This document shows positions 27,664 to 36,994 of a DNA stretch of 64,000 nucleotides, in pieces. The stretch lies in assembly GCF_001426565.1 (NCBI RefSeq), contig NZ_LMFA01000022.1, positions 1,479 through 65,478 on the forward strand, in the 5' to 3' direction. The stretch is from Rhizobium sp. Root482. Lineage in GTDB: Bacteria; Pseudomonadota; Alphaproteobacteria; Rhizobiales; Rhizobiaceae. The notes beneath the pieces were generated by a model. That model saw only the letters and a program-made list of their open reading frames with translations. It had not been told where the DNA came from and made no database searches. The position numbers and the translations under genes are program-made. Position 1 is the stretch's first letter. Each line of letters begins with the position of its first letter.

Positions 27664-29037
27664 TCAGTCAGCACTCATGCTTTCCGTATCAATCAGGCAT
27701 TCGCGAAGATTGTTCGCAAATATGAATGGACTGTGAGTAACAGCGAAAACGTGGGCGCATTTATCAGTAGCAAGAATGTCAGGAAGAAGCGTTTTTTGCC
27801 ACGGCACTGAAAGTGACAACTCCGGCTCATCAACAACTAACACACAGTTTGAATCAACGGATAGTATGAGATAAGCAAACATCGCGATAACCTGCTTCTC
27901 CCCAGACGAAAGTCCATCTAACTCAACTTCTTCTTGATCTCTGTGCACCGAAGTGAATCTAGACGATGCAATAAAATTGAATTTCTTATCTACACCGATA
28001 TACTTATTAGCCAAAACCGATAAGCGCTTCAAGGGCTCCTCTAGGGCACTAATCCTCTCCTGCGCTTGAACTAGTTTCTCGACATAAAGCCCTAGGTAGC
28101 GGTCTTCCGCCTTTGGCTGACCTTTAGTTCTGTTCCGCAAGCTCAGAATCTTGTTTTTTAGTTGCTTTCTTTCGTTCTGGCTGAAGACTGAGTTGTCCAA
28201 GGAGTCGATGAACGATATCAGCGACTGTTCATCGATGTCCTTCAACCGGTTGAGTGAAAACGTCGAGATAGAGCCGCGAACAAGATCAAGAATGTACTCC
28301 TGAGCTGCGCGCTCGGTTGTGCGCTGCTTCGCAATTGCAATCGATTGTATTTTTAGGTCGATCAGTTTTTTTACATCACCCATCCCAGCTCCGATCACCT
28401 CGATCCAAGAGCCCGAGCGAGGCGACTTCTCGACAGGAGGTCGGCGGGGAATCGTATCAGTGTCCGGGATGAACGCTCTGAGGTCTTTCTCGATTCGTCG
28501 ATAGGTCGGCATATAGATCACCAGCCCGAGGTTCAGGCTTTCGATGAAGCTCTCAAGTGCAAGAAGGCCCTTGGCGTCTTTCAACTCAGCCTTGAGGCTC
28601 GCGTGAAATGTTTTCACGCTGCCCGTCGGTATCCGAAACATGTCCGAGTATTGCTTCTGATCAGCGTAGGACACTACGTCTGATGCGATAAAGCTTCCGA
28701 TCTTATTGGTCTCAACAAGGTGCAAATAAAAACTTCGGAAACGAGGGGAGTCGCCCACGAATGACATTACTTCGAGTATGTCATCTTTGCTGACCCGAAT
28801 ATCCGAGTCGTTAGCCCTCAAGTAAATGCTGTCGAATTTGAAATCGGCGAGTTTTGCCCACTGCCTAGACAAAACCAAATACAATATACTAAGAAAATTA
28901 CTTTTTCCGGCGCCATTCGGTCCTACAATTATACTTGCACCACCCCCAACGTTCAGCGTGTAATTCTTATCCCCCAGCAAAGAAAAAACGGAGAACTGCG
29001 TTATTGGGAAGGCTGTCATTGGGTTCTCTGATTGCAT
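27664..29037 (-). CDS. ariA: AAA/ABC-type ATPase, AriA-like (PARIS sensor)
   Basis: A 457-residue ABC-class (AAA15) ATPase. Walker A GPNGAGKS is at 39-46, a long helical insertion follows, then the signature LSSGEKQ at about 376, Walker B VLVVDEPELS at about 399-408 and the H-loop VTHSPF at about 433-438. This layout matches the OLD/AriA group rather than transporters or SMC. It is paired with a downstream DUF4435 gene, the order of ariA-ariB. In PARIS, AriA forms an assembly that senses phage anti-restriction proteins and releases AriB. It starts at ATG 29037. It lies at the right end of the tRNA-Ser island. Confidence 0.74.
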   Translation of the reverse strand: MQSENPMTAFPITQFSVFSLLGDKNYTLNVGGGASIIVGPNGAGKSNFLSILYLVLSRQWAKLADFKFDSIYLRANDSDIRVSKDDILEVMSFVGDSPRFRSFYLHLVETNKIGSFIASDVVSYADQKQYSDMFRIPTGSVKTFHASLKAELKDAKGLLALESFIESLNLGLVIYMPTYRRIEKDLRAFIPDTDTIPRRPPVEKSPRSGSWIEVIGAGMGDVKKLIDLKIQSIAIAKQRTTERAAQEYILDLVRGSISTFSLNRLKDIDEQSLISFIDSLDNSVFSQNERKQLKNKILSLRNRTKGQPKAEDRYLGLYVEKLVQAQERISALEEPLKRLSVLANKYIGVDKKFNFIASSRFTSVHRDQEEVELDGLSSGEKQVIAMFAYLILSVDSNCVLVVDEPELSLSVPWQKTLLPDILATDKCAHVFAVTHSPFIFANNLRECLIDTESMSAD

Positions 29038-29331
29038 TAAAGCAAGTCCTAAAAAGCGGTTTAGTACCGTGGCGTCCGAACATGAGCCGAACCAAAGGTT
29101 ATGCCACTTCTAAGGGTGGTGCCGATCGAAGGCAACAGCCTGCATTGGCGTCTCAAGATGATCCGGCGTCGGGTCTAACAGAAGAAAGGCTTCACGTAGT
29201 CCATCTCCAACTCCACACGACATGGATGGTATTCAAGGCGCGTCTATAAATTGCTACCTTTGCTGCTACTTGACCGCAGCCTCGTCCCCATTTAAATTAA
29301 TGATATTATAGAGAATTTTTGATATACCTCT

Positions 29332-29348
29332 TCCCACCCTCTCCGCCA
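29332..29348 (+). other. attR: 17-bp repeat closing the island
   Basis: TCCCACCCTCTCCGCCA matches the last 17 bases of tRNA-Ser exactly and in the same orientation. It lies outside any tRNA gene, about 9.2 kb from the first copy, and ten bases before an IS481-like remnant begins. Confidence 0.85.
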
Positions 29349-29358
29349 TTCGTTGGAC

Positions 29359-29589
29359 TGTCCGACCCGGAGACATAGGTAACACCTCGTACCTAAGACA
29401 TCGGTGACAACCTCGTGCCGAACGGGTTGTCGATGGTTTGCAAAGTCCTCTGCTCCTCGCTACGGACTGCGTCCACTACCAAGAATTTCCTTGTCCGACC
29501 CGGAGACATAGGTAACACCTCGTACCTAAGACATCGGTGACAACCTCGTGCCGAACGGGTTGTCGATGGTTTGCAAAGTCCTCTGCTCC
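29359..29589. repeat. 98-bp exact direct repeat at IS end
   Basis: Bases 29359-29456 equal 29492-29589 with no mismatch, separated by 35 bp. The unit is the IS terminus and the last codons of the transposase. Confidence 0.95.
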
Positions 29590-30116
29590 AGGTCGATATA
29601 TCCCAGATCATAGTGCATGAAGCTGACGAGCCAAATGCCGTCGTCGACTTCCTTGATTCCGAGTTTCTGTCCGGCCAGCACAGTCGAGATGTTGATCTTC
29701 TTGCGGTAGATGCAGATGCGTCCGCAATGGGTCACCAGTGCGTCCCGGTCGTGGAAAGGATAGTCGATCTCCGGCAGCCCGTTATATCGGCGCGCCGATG
29801 GCGCGTAGAAATCGACCGACGTCTTCATCGCCAGGGCTTCATGCGGCCGCTTGGTATTGAATTCGCTGACGAACGCATCGAAGCGGGCCTGTTGCTGCAG
29901 GATATTTCTGCCAGGTGGCCTGGTCGCCTCTTTCTTCAGCGTCAGGTGCATGCGCTCATGCCGGCCATTCTCTTGCGGATGGCCCGGCCTGATGCGCTCG
30001 AGCGCGATGCCGAGCCGTCTGGTCGCCTCTTTCTTCAGCGTCAGGTGCATGCGCTCATGCCGGCCATTCTCTTGCGGATGGCCCGGCCTGATGCGCTCGA
30101 GCGCGATGCCGAGCCG
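29526..30116 (-). pseudogene. Truncated IS481-family transposase
   Basis: The minus-strand frame carries the end of an rve integrase core (the RPGHPQENGRHERMHLTLK region, where the catalytic Glu lies), then FVSEFNTKRPHEALAMKT, and the C-terminal domain typical of IS481 transposases. A 33-residue stretch is duplicated in frame because of the 98-bp repeat at 29920-30116. The first half with the DDE Asp residues is absent. It cannot be active. Confidence 0.82.
29920..30116. repeat. 98-bp exact tandem repeat inside the transposase fragment
   Basis: Bases 29920-30017 equal 30019-30116 with no mismatch, separated by a single T at 30018. The duplication is in frame. Its length is identical to that of the other repeat 330 bp away, though the sequence differs. 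Confidence 0.95.
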
Positions 30117-30117
30117 C

Positions 30118-33100
30118 TTTCACGAGGATGAGCCGCGCTTCAATGCGACCCTTCTTCAATTCCTGGAGCGAGATTTCGACCTGACCCTTCCCCAGTTCGG
30201 CGGCGATTTGCCGATCGACGACAATGGGGTGGATGTGCCGCGTGTTCTCGCCATGATGAGGCAGGCGATTCGCGACGTTCCAGGCATGGAAGTTGTGGAC
30301 GAGACGGCATTATCGACTTTCTCCTTTGCGAAATTCCTCATGTGGAAGGATCTGGTCGAACGCACCGAGGCGCTTCGCGAGAACAGGGTGGTCCGCCATC
30401 TGATCGATACGCCGGAGGACGCTTTCCGCGAAGGCGGCGGACAATCGAGGTTCTGCGACGAGCGTGACCTCGACCGTGCCTATGCACCAGCAGACATCAT
30501 TTGCCTTCTTCCTTCAGATTCATCGCAGACAGCGGCAAGCCTCGCGGCTGCCGAAGGGCGAGACTTCGTCATTGTCGGTCCGCCCGGTACGGGCAAGAGC
30601 CAGACCATCGCCAACATGATCGCCAACTGTCTCGCGGTGGGGAAGACGGTTCTGTTCGTCGCTGAAAAGACGGCCGCGCTCGACGTTGTCTATCGCCGGT
30701 TGCGCACGCATGGCCTCGGAGATCACTGCATCGAATTGCATTCAAACAAGGCTGATCGCCGACATTTCCTCGGACAGCTCAAGGCAGCCTGGGATCATGG
30801 CGGTCGAACCGACGCGTCCGAGTGGGTTGCGATCAACAAGCGTCTTCGACTGCGCCGTGACGAGCTCAATGCCTATGTCGAAGCCTTGCATAATTCTTAT
30901 TCGAACGGATGGATGCCTTATCTGGCATTGGGAGTAGCGCTCAAGGCCATGGAGGCCCCGGCACCAACCCTGTCATGGCCGGAACGGGACGCTCACGACG
31001 CTCACACTCTCCGCGAGCTTGAAGATCTTGCCGGCGAACTTGGTCTCGTGTTCGCATCGGTCGAGCGGCAGCCGGCACTGGACCTCGTCAATGTCAACGA
31101 ATGGAGTTCCAGCTGGCAGGATGGATTGTTCGCGGCCGCACAATCGTTGCAGAATTCGATCGATTTGCTGGCCAGCTCAGTCCATGGATATCTCGCGAGT
31201 CTCGGCCTCAAACCGCAGGAACAGTCGTCAGAAACAGAACTCCAGGCCCTGGCAGTTCTTGCAGAGGCACTGCGGAAATGCCGCGGTCGCGACATTACGA
31301 TCGTTTACGATCGGGATTTCGCGCGATGCGCCGAGGCGCTGGAGGGCCTTGGGCACTCCATTAGGGCCTACCGCGAAGCGGAGCGGGGACTTGCGGCATC
31401 TTATGCTGCCTCCGCCGTCCGCGACCTCGATGCGGATATGCTGGACCGCCAGTGGCGAGAGGCGAACGCCTCGTTCTGGCCCAACGCGCTGCTCGGCAAA
31501 CGCAAGGTCCAGAAGCTCCTGCAAAGCTATGCCGCTCAAGGTACCGCGCAACCTGAACTGGATCTCCCGCTTTTGCGCCGCATGAAGGATTGCCTATCGG
31601 CGATCGACCAGAATCTCTTGAACGGAAAACCTTTGCCGGTAGACGGCCTCGATACGGATGTCGGAGCCGTCGCGGAAATTCTCGAGCTTGCACGGGAGTT
31701 TCGCGCCACCATGCCCCTTCCGGGACGTGATCAGGAGGAGATACGATCGGTGCTCCGCAGCATTGCGCCGTCTCTCCGCGCAGTGGTTGAAAGCGATCGG
31801 GTCCGGCAGGCGGGAGACAGGCTTCTTGCTGCAGCTGAAGGCTTGAAAGAATCAAGTCAGCGCTTTGGCACGATCGCAGGGCAGGGCAGCTTCGCTGAAA
31901 AAGGCACGGGCGATCTTGCGACGCTCAGGGAGAAACTTGACGCTCTCGTCAGAGCAAGACATCTGCTTCGCGATTGGTCAGCCTGGTGCCGGATCAGAAG
32001 CCGGGCAATGCAAGCGAACCTGTCCTCCCTGGTGGAGAAAATTGAGAGCGGGGTGATCCGGCCCGATGAAGCGCGCGCTGCGTTTCGCCTCGGTTATGCC
32101 CGGTGGTGGCTTCCCAAGGTGCTCGATGCCGACCCTGTTCTGCGGGATTTTCGGCGTTTCCAGCATGAAAACGCAATCAGTGAATTTCGTGAAATCGACG
32201 ATCTCGTACGATCGCATGCCACCGCGCGCGTCATCAGTGTGATCGCCCACGGATTACCGCCCGTGCAGACCGTTCCACGAAATTCGGAGCTCGGGCTGCT
32301 GCGCTACCAGATGGAGTTGCAGCGTCCGAGCCAGTCGATACGAGACATGATTGGCAAGATGCCGCAGAGCTTTGCCAAGCTCGCACCCTGCATGCTTATG
32401 TCGCCGCTCTCCATCGCCCAGTATCTCCCGACCAACCAGGCGCTGTTTGACGTTGTGATCTTCGATGAAGCGTCGCAGATCACAACGTGGGATGTTGTCG
32501 GTGCCATCGCGCGGGCGCGCCAGACCATCATTGTCGGTGACCCGAAGCAGTTGCCGCCGACGAACTTCTTCGGACGCAACGAGGAAGAGGAGGAAGTCGC
32601 CGATCACGAAAAGGATCTGGAGAGCATTCTCGACGAGGCGAAAGCGGCCGGCATTCCGATCCGCGATCTGCGATGGCATTACCGCAGCCGAAGCGAGTCC
32701 CTGATCGCCTTCTCCAATCATCACTACTACCAGAATCGTCTGGTGACGTTTCCATCGCCGGCCGTAGAAGATCGCGCCGTACATCTGCGGAAGATACCTC
32801 TTGGCATCTACGACCGTGGGAAAAGCCGAACCAATCGAATAGAGGCGGAAGCCGTCACGAAAGAAGCCGTTGCGCGAATGAAGGGGTGGTTGAAACTGCC
32901 TGAAAAAGACCGCCCGACGCTGGGAGTGATCACCTTCAACGCACAGCAGCAGTCGCTGATCCTCGATCTCCTCGATGCAGCGCGCCGAGACGATCCCGAA
33001 CTCGAGTGGTTCTTTGCCGAGGAACGGGTCGAACCCACGATCATCAAGAACCTGGAAAACGTGCAGGGCGACGAGCGGGACGTCATCCTTTTTTCGATCA

Positions 33101-34443
33101 CGTTCTGGAAGGACGCCGCCGGCAAGCTGACAATGGATTTCGGCGCGCTCAACGGCGACGGTGGCGAGCGACGCCTCAATGTTGCTGTGACGCGTGCGCG
33201 GCAGGAGCTCATCGTCTTCTCGGGTTTCACCGCTGACCAGATCGACCCGACCCGCACCAAGGCGCTTGCCGTACACCATCTGAAGACGTTCCTCGATTAC
33301 GCCGAGCGTGGCGCAATTGCCCTGCCGACCCAGGATATCGGGTCTGTCGGCGGTTTCGAGTCCCCTTTCGAGGAGGCCGTCGCTGCGCAATTGGAGCGGC
33401 GCGGCTGGAGAGTGGTGCCGCAGGTGGGCATTTCCGGATTCCGGATCGATTTCGGTATCCGCCATCCGGATCTGGCTGGTACCTATCTGGCGGGCGTGGA
33501 ATGCGACGGCGCCACCTATCATGGATCGGCCACTGCAAGAGACCGTGACAAAGTTCGAGAACAGGTGCTGAGGGGGCTTGGCTGGAATATATTGCGCGTG
33601 TGGTCGACCGATTGGTGGTTCGATGCAGCCGGTTGCGCCGAGCGGCTTCATGCCGGCCTGGAAGCTCTGTTGGAGGAAAGCAGGGCGCATCGCACGACTG
33701 AGTCGGAGGACACCGCGACCCATTGGGATATGGGGCACGAGGTGGAGGGGATCGACGAAATCCGTGACGAGGCAGCCGCCGCTTCTGTCGAGCAGCTTGC
33801 GTTGTTTCCAGCAGTCGTCGAAACCGACCTCGTCTCCGTGGAGACGCAGCCATTGCCCAGCACGTCTGGAACGGCGGAAGCGCAACCACCTGCCTCTTCG
33901 TTTGGCGGCGAAGCTTCGGATGAGCGGCGATACCATGTCGCCGATCTCTCCAGCTTCCGAGCCGATCCCGATCAGTTCTTCGAATTCGGCTACAGGGACA
34001 CTCTGCGGGGGATGATCGAAAGGGTCATTGAAACCGAAAGCCCGCTGCGCACGGACATACTTGCACAGCGGCTATCGCGCGCGCATGGCTGGTTGCGCAC
34101 CGGCGGTCGAATCCGAGAGAGGATCGACCTCCATCTCCGTGGTTTCGACACGACCAGAGAATCGAGCGGCGAATTCGTCTGGAAAGCGGGAGCCGTTTCG
34201 GAGATTACTTCCTACCGGCAGCCAGCCAGCGAGGAAGCACGCAGGTCGATCGCCGATATTCCGCTTGCGGAACTTGCCTTCGTGGTGCTGGACAATCCCG
34301 GCCTCATGGAGCAGCCAGATCCGCCGCGAGATCTGGCCCGGCTGCTTGGCGTCGAGCGACTCGCGGCTGTTTCCCGCGCGCGACTGGACGAAGCGATTGC
34401 GCGGGCGAGGCAGCATATTTCAACCGATCATTCGCTCGAGTAG
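30118..34443 (+). pseudogene. 5'-truncated giant helicase-Vsr-DUF3320 defence-type gene
   Basis: The 1441 codons begin within the region after DUF4011 (DEPRFNATLLQFLERDFDLTLP). There is a superfamily 1 helicase with Walker A GPPGTGKS at about residues 154-161 of the remnant, DEASQITTWDVVG, GDPKQLPPTNFF, and VAVTRARQELIVF. A Vsr/DUF559-like nuclease follows (SPFEEAVAAQLERRGW, GVECDGATYHGS, LGWNILRVWSTDWW). A C-terminal DUF3320-type region closes it (FGYRDTLRGMIERVIETESP). Family members are usually longer at the N terminus; here the DUF4011 part is replaced by the IS remnant and no start codon with a ribosome binding site is visible near 30118. A single-gene anti-phage system of this architecture (hhe) is known to me from memory. 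Confidence 0.78.
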
Positions 34444-34599
34444 TCATGTTCGATTTTATCCATTCAAGGCGTAGTCGCGCTTCTGTGCAGGCAACGGAGC
34501 TTCGGACAACCAGATTGACCGCGGAGACGCACTTGGTGAGGCCGGGCACGCGCTGCCTGCGATGTGCCGTCTATTCACGCGATGATCGTACCGAAGAGG

Positions 34600-34624
34600 C
34601 TTGACGCACTGCACAGGCGTCAAG
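34600..34624 (-). terminator. Hairpin after the DUF336 gene
   Basis: CTTGACGC and GCGTCAAG form a perfect 8-bp stem with a 9-base loop, six bases past the stop of the last gene of the erythronate-type operon. It lacks a T tract. Confidence 0.5.
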
Positions 34625-34629
34625 GACGA

Positions 34630-35049
34630 TCAGACAGGTTCCGCGCCGATGGCCTCCAGGGCAGCCCGCGCCACCGCGAAATCCTGGTCGCCGGTTCCGG
34701 ACCCGACGCCGATTGCACCGACGAGATGGCCGTTGAAGCGAATGGGCAAGCCGCCGGGAAGGTGGGTCACGCCGCCCTGGGAAGCGATTCCTGCTGCAAC
34801 GCCGAACTCGACGTTCATGGCACCGGTCGGCGCATTGATCGACGCGGCGGTGCGTGCCTTGCTCCGCGCCGTGTGCATGCTCAGATATTTCGCGCCATCC
34901 ATCCTGAACGTTGCCAGAGTCTCGCCGCTTGGATCGACGAGTACGATACATTGCGGGACATGGATTTCCTCTGCATGGGCGATGGCGGCCTGCAAGGCAA
35001 TCATCGCGCCGGCATGCGTCAATGCCAGCGTTTCCTTGGTTATCGACAT
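34630..35049 (-). CDS. GlcG/HbpS-type (DUF336) protein 1
   Basis: A 139-residue single-domain protein of the haem-degrading/GlcG family, with VPQCIVLVDPSGETLATFRMDGAK and HLPGGLPIRFNGHLVGAIGVG. Members are found in glycolate, PduO-type and sugar-acid operons; the biochemical role is unsettled. ATG 35049 (MSITKETLAL) follows GGAG; the longer frame from 35103 has no support. It is the last gene of the den/otn operon and is paralogous to the preceding one. Confidence 0.82.
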   Translation of the reverse strand: MSITKETLALTHAGAMIALQAAIAHAEEIHVPQCIVLVDPSGETLATFRMDGAKYLSMHTARSKARTAASINAPTGAMNVEFGVAAGIASQGGVTHLPGGLPIRFNGHLVGAIGVGSGTGDQDFAVARAALEAIGAEPV

Positions 35050-35122
35050 TAGGATACTCCAAATTCTGTATCGGACGGCCAGGCTCCGGCCGTCATTCAT
35101 CAATGGTGGTTGACTTTGAAAA

Positions 35123-35539
35123 TCATCCGGCAGACGTCAGCAGCGATGCACCGATCCGGCCGATATCGCCGTCATCCTCATCGCTTGCGCCGCTGACCCC
35201 GATGGCGCCGATGATTTCCTCGCCGTGTTTCAGCAGGACGCCGCCATCAAGCGGAATGCCGTTGGGAATGCAAAGGAGCGCGTAACGTCCTTCGCCTTCC
35301 ACGACATCCTGGAACGTTTTCGTGTTCCGGCGGAACAGAACGGCAGTCCGCGCCTTGAGCGTCGCGATCTCGACGCTGCCGACCTGTGAACCGTCGTCGC
35401 GATGCAGAAGCATAAGATGCCCTCCATCATCGACGATCGCGATCACCACACGAAGCCCCTTGGCCTTCGCTTCGGCTTCGCAGGCCCCCGCAATCGCCTT
35501 GGCGGCCTCTATGGTCAGTACTGTTTTGGTGGCAAGCAT
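35123..35539 (-). CDS. GlcG/HbpS-type (DUF336) protein 2
   Basis: A 138-residue paralogue of the next gene: AIAGACEAEAKAKGLRVVIA, DDGGHLMLLHRDD, then IPLDGGVLLKHGEEIIGAIGVSG. ATG 35539 (MLATKTVLTI) follows GGGAGAG. Two tandem copies in one sugar-acid operon suggest a two-part or heteromeric role, which is inference. It lies 23 bp after otnI. Confidence 0.82.
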   Translation of the reverse strand: MLATKTVLTIEAAKAIAGACEAEAKAKGLRVVIAIVDDGGHLMLLHRDDGSQVGSVEIATLKARTAVLFRRNTKTFQDVVEGEGRYALLCIPNGIPLDGGVLLKHGEEIIGAIGVSGASDEDDGDIGRIGASLLTSAG

Positions 35540-35562
35540 ATGGTCTCTCCCGCTCGATTTCG

Positions 35563-36354
35563 TCATCCGGTCATCGTCTGAAGCGAAATCCCCAGAGCGT
35601 TGATCCACCCCAGCCCCTCATCCGTTCCTGCCCGAGGCCTGTATTCGCAGCCGACCCAGCCCTCATAGCCAAGCCGGTCCAGTTCGGTGAACACTGCCGG
35701 ATAGGCAATCTCGCCTTCGTCCGGTTCCGCCCGGCTCGGGACGGCGGCGATCTGCACATGGCCGATGACCGGCAGATATTTTTCCAGCTTTTTCAGGATG
35801 TCGCCTTCGCTGACGCCGACATGGTAGACGTCGAACATCACCTTGATATTGGGCGCGCCGATTTCCTCGATCAACGATACGGCCTCGCCGATCGTCGAGT
35901 AGAAGTAGCCCGGTTTGTCACGCTGGTTGATGGGTTCCAGCAATAGCGTGACGTCGGGCGCCCTTTCGCTTGCCAGAGCCAGATTCTTCGCAAGCACGCG
36001 CCGGGCTTCGGCCTTGTCGTTCGCCGCCACCACGCCCGCCATCACGTGGATGGACGACGCGCCGGACGCGCGCGCATAGGTTATGGCCTGATCGAGAGAG
36101 GTTTCGAAATCGGCGCGCCGACCGGGCAGGGCGGCAAGGCCGAATTCGCCCTTGCCGGTGTCACCGATCGCGGTGTTCAGTCCAAGCAGGACAAGATCGT
36201 GGTCAGCGCAGGCATTGCGTACGGCATCCGGCGGGACATCGTACGGCCAATGCAATTCGACGGCTTTGAAACCCGCCCTTGCGGCCGCGTCAATGCGTTC
36301 CAGGAGAGGGCGGTCTGGCCAGAGGAAGCCGAGATTTGCGGAAAATTTTGGCAT
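35563..36354 (-). CDS. otnI: 2-oxo-tetronate isomerase (hydroxypyruvate isomerase family)
   Basis: A 263-residue xylose-isomerase-like TIM barrel. Metal/active-site acids are seen in LLLEPINQRDKPGYF and VGCEYRP, with the HVQIA segment. In the D-erythronate/threonate pathways OtnI converts 2-oxo-tetronate to 3-oxo-tetronate. Hydroxypyruvate isomerase (Hyi) is the alternative name for close relatives, but the neighbours denD, otnK and otnC favour OtnI. ATG 36354; it is separated from otnC by four bases. Confidence 0.88.
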   Translation of the reverse strand: MPKFSANLGFLWPDRPLLERIDAAARAGFKAVELHWPYDVPPDAVRNACADHDLVLLGLNTAIGDTGKGEFGLAALPGRRADFETSLDQAITYARASGASSIHVMAGVVAANDKAEARRVLAKNLALASERAPDVTLLLEPINQRDKPGYFYSTIGEAVSLIEEIGAPNIKVMFDVYHVGVSEGDILKKLEKYLPVIGHVQIAAVPSRAEPDEGEIAYPAVFTELDRLGYEGWVGCEYRPRAGTDEGLGWINALGISLQTMTG

Positions 36355-36358
36355 TGGC

Positions 36359-36994
36359 TCACTTCAGCTGGAAATGTTGATCGAGATCGGAGATCGCGTC
36401 CGGGCTCAGCATCCGCACGGCCATGCCGCGTGTCAGGACAACCAATTTGGCAGCTTCCTCCAACTCCTCGATGGCAAAGACCGCCGCATCCAGCGCGTTA
36501 CCGGCGACGATCGGACCATGGTTCTGCAGCAGTGCCGCCGCATGTGCGCCGGCGATCCTCCCGATCAGCGGCCTGATGTCGGCCGAACCCGGTCGCGTAT
36601 AGGCAACCACCGGCACCCGGCCGACGCGCATGACCACATAGGGCGTGACCGGCGGTATGGCATCGGCCGGATCGACGTCCGAAAGGCATGAAAGGATGGT
36701 GGCATAGGTGGAATGCAGATGCACGACGGCCCGCGCCTGCGGCCTCTTCTCGTAGAAGGCGAAATGTAAAGGCAGTTCCTTGGTCGGCGCATCGCCCGAG
36801 AGAAGGCGCCCCTCGCTGTCCAGCCGCGAGAGCCGGGCCGGGTCGAGAAATCCAAGGCAGGAATTGGTGGGCGTCGTCAGGTAGCCGTCTGCCAGTCGGA
36901 CCGAGAGATTGCCGGAGGAGCCGGCTGTCAAGCCGCGCTCGAACAGCGACCGGCCCCATTTCACCATATCGTTTCGAAGGTCGCTCTCGTTCAT
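36359..36994 (-). CDS. otnC: 3-oxo-tetronate 4-phosphate decarboxylase (class II aldolase family)
   Basis: A 211-residue class II aldolase/adducin-fold enzyme with TAGSSGNLSVRLADGYLTTP, catalytic Glu in KELPLHFAFYEKRP, zinc ligands in VVHLHSTYAT, and LQNHGPIVAG. Expected reaction: 3-oxo-tetronate 4-phosphate to dihydroxyacetone phosphate plus CO2. Its start overlaps the otnK stop by four bases, and the combination with otnK is the hallmark of this pathway. Confidence 0.9.
   Translation of the reverse strand: MNESDLRNDMVKWGRSLFERGLTAGSSGNLSVRLADGYLTTPTNSCLGFLDPARLSRLDSEGRLLSGDAPTKELPLHFAFYEKRPQARAVVHLHSTYATILSCLSDVDPADAIPPVTPYVVMRVGRVPVVAYTRPGSADIRPLIGRIAGAHAAALLQNHGPIVAGNALDAAVFAIEELEEAAKLVVLTRGMAVRMLSPDAISDLDQHFQLK

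Larger units (their letters stand above)
20147..29348 (+). mobile_element. tRNA-Ser-integrated genomic island (about 9.2 kb)
   Basis: The boundaries are the 17-bp direct repeats at 20147-20163 and 29332-29348. The content is integrase, small unknown gene, PLD-like protein, truncated methylase/specificity gene, serine recombinase, frameshifted unknown gene, and an AriA/AriB-like pair. Base composition is visibly more AT-rich than the flanking chromosome, strongest at 25.2-25.7 kb. No conjugation, replication or capsid genes are visible, so it is a non-autonomous island. A substituted catalytic residue in the integrase suggests that it may no longer excise by itself. Confidence 0.85.
29359..30116 (-). 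mobile_element. IS481-like insertion sequence remnant
   Basis: A terminal-type sequence TGTCCGACCCGGAGACATAG appears at 29359 and again at 29492. Left of 30116 the minus strand encodes the C-terminal half of an IS481/IS3-type DDE transposase. The opposite IS end and the transposase N terminus are missing; 30117 starts helicase sequence. Two internal 98-bp exact duplications complicate the structure. Confidence 0.75.

Noticed and set aside
29305-29310. TATAAT on the minus strand as a promoter for the AriA-like gene
   Set aside because: No acceptable -35 hexamer at the right distance, and it lies about 270 bp from the start codon.
29851-30117. Apparent N-terminal extension of the helicase frame through the IS region
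   Set aside because: These codons are the transposase DNA read on the wrong strand and include a duplicated peptide; they are not part of the helicase protein.
32254-33936. 560-codon minus-strand frame inside the helicase gene
   Set aside because: The plus strand encodes clear helicase and nuclease motifs over the same bases; the antisense product has no family features.
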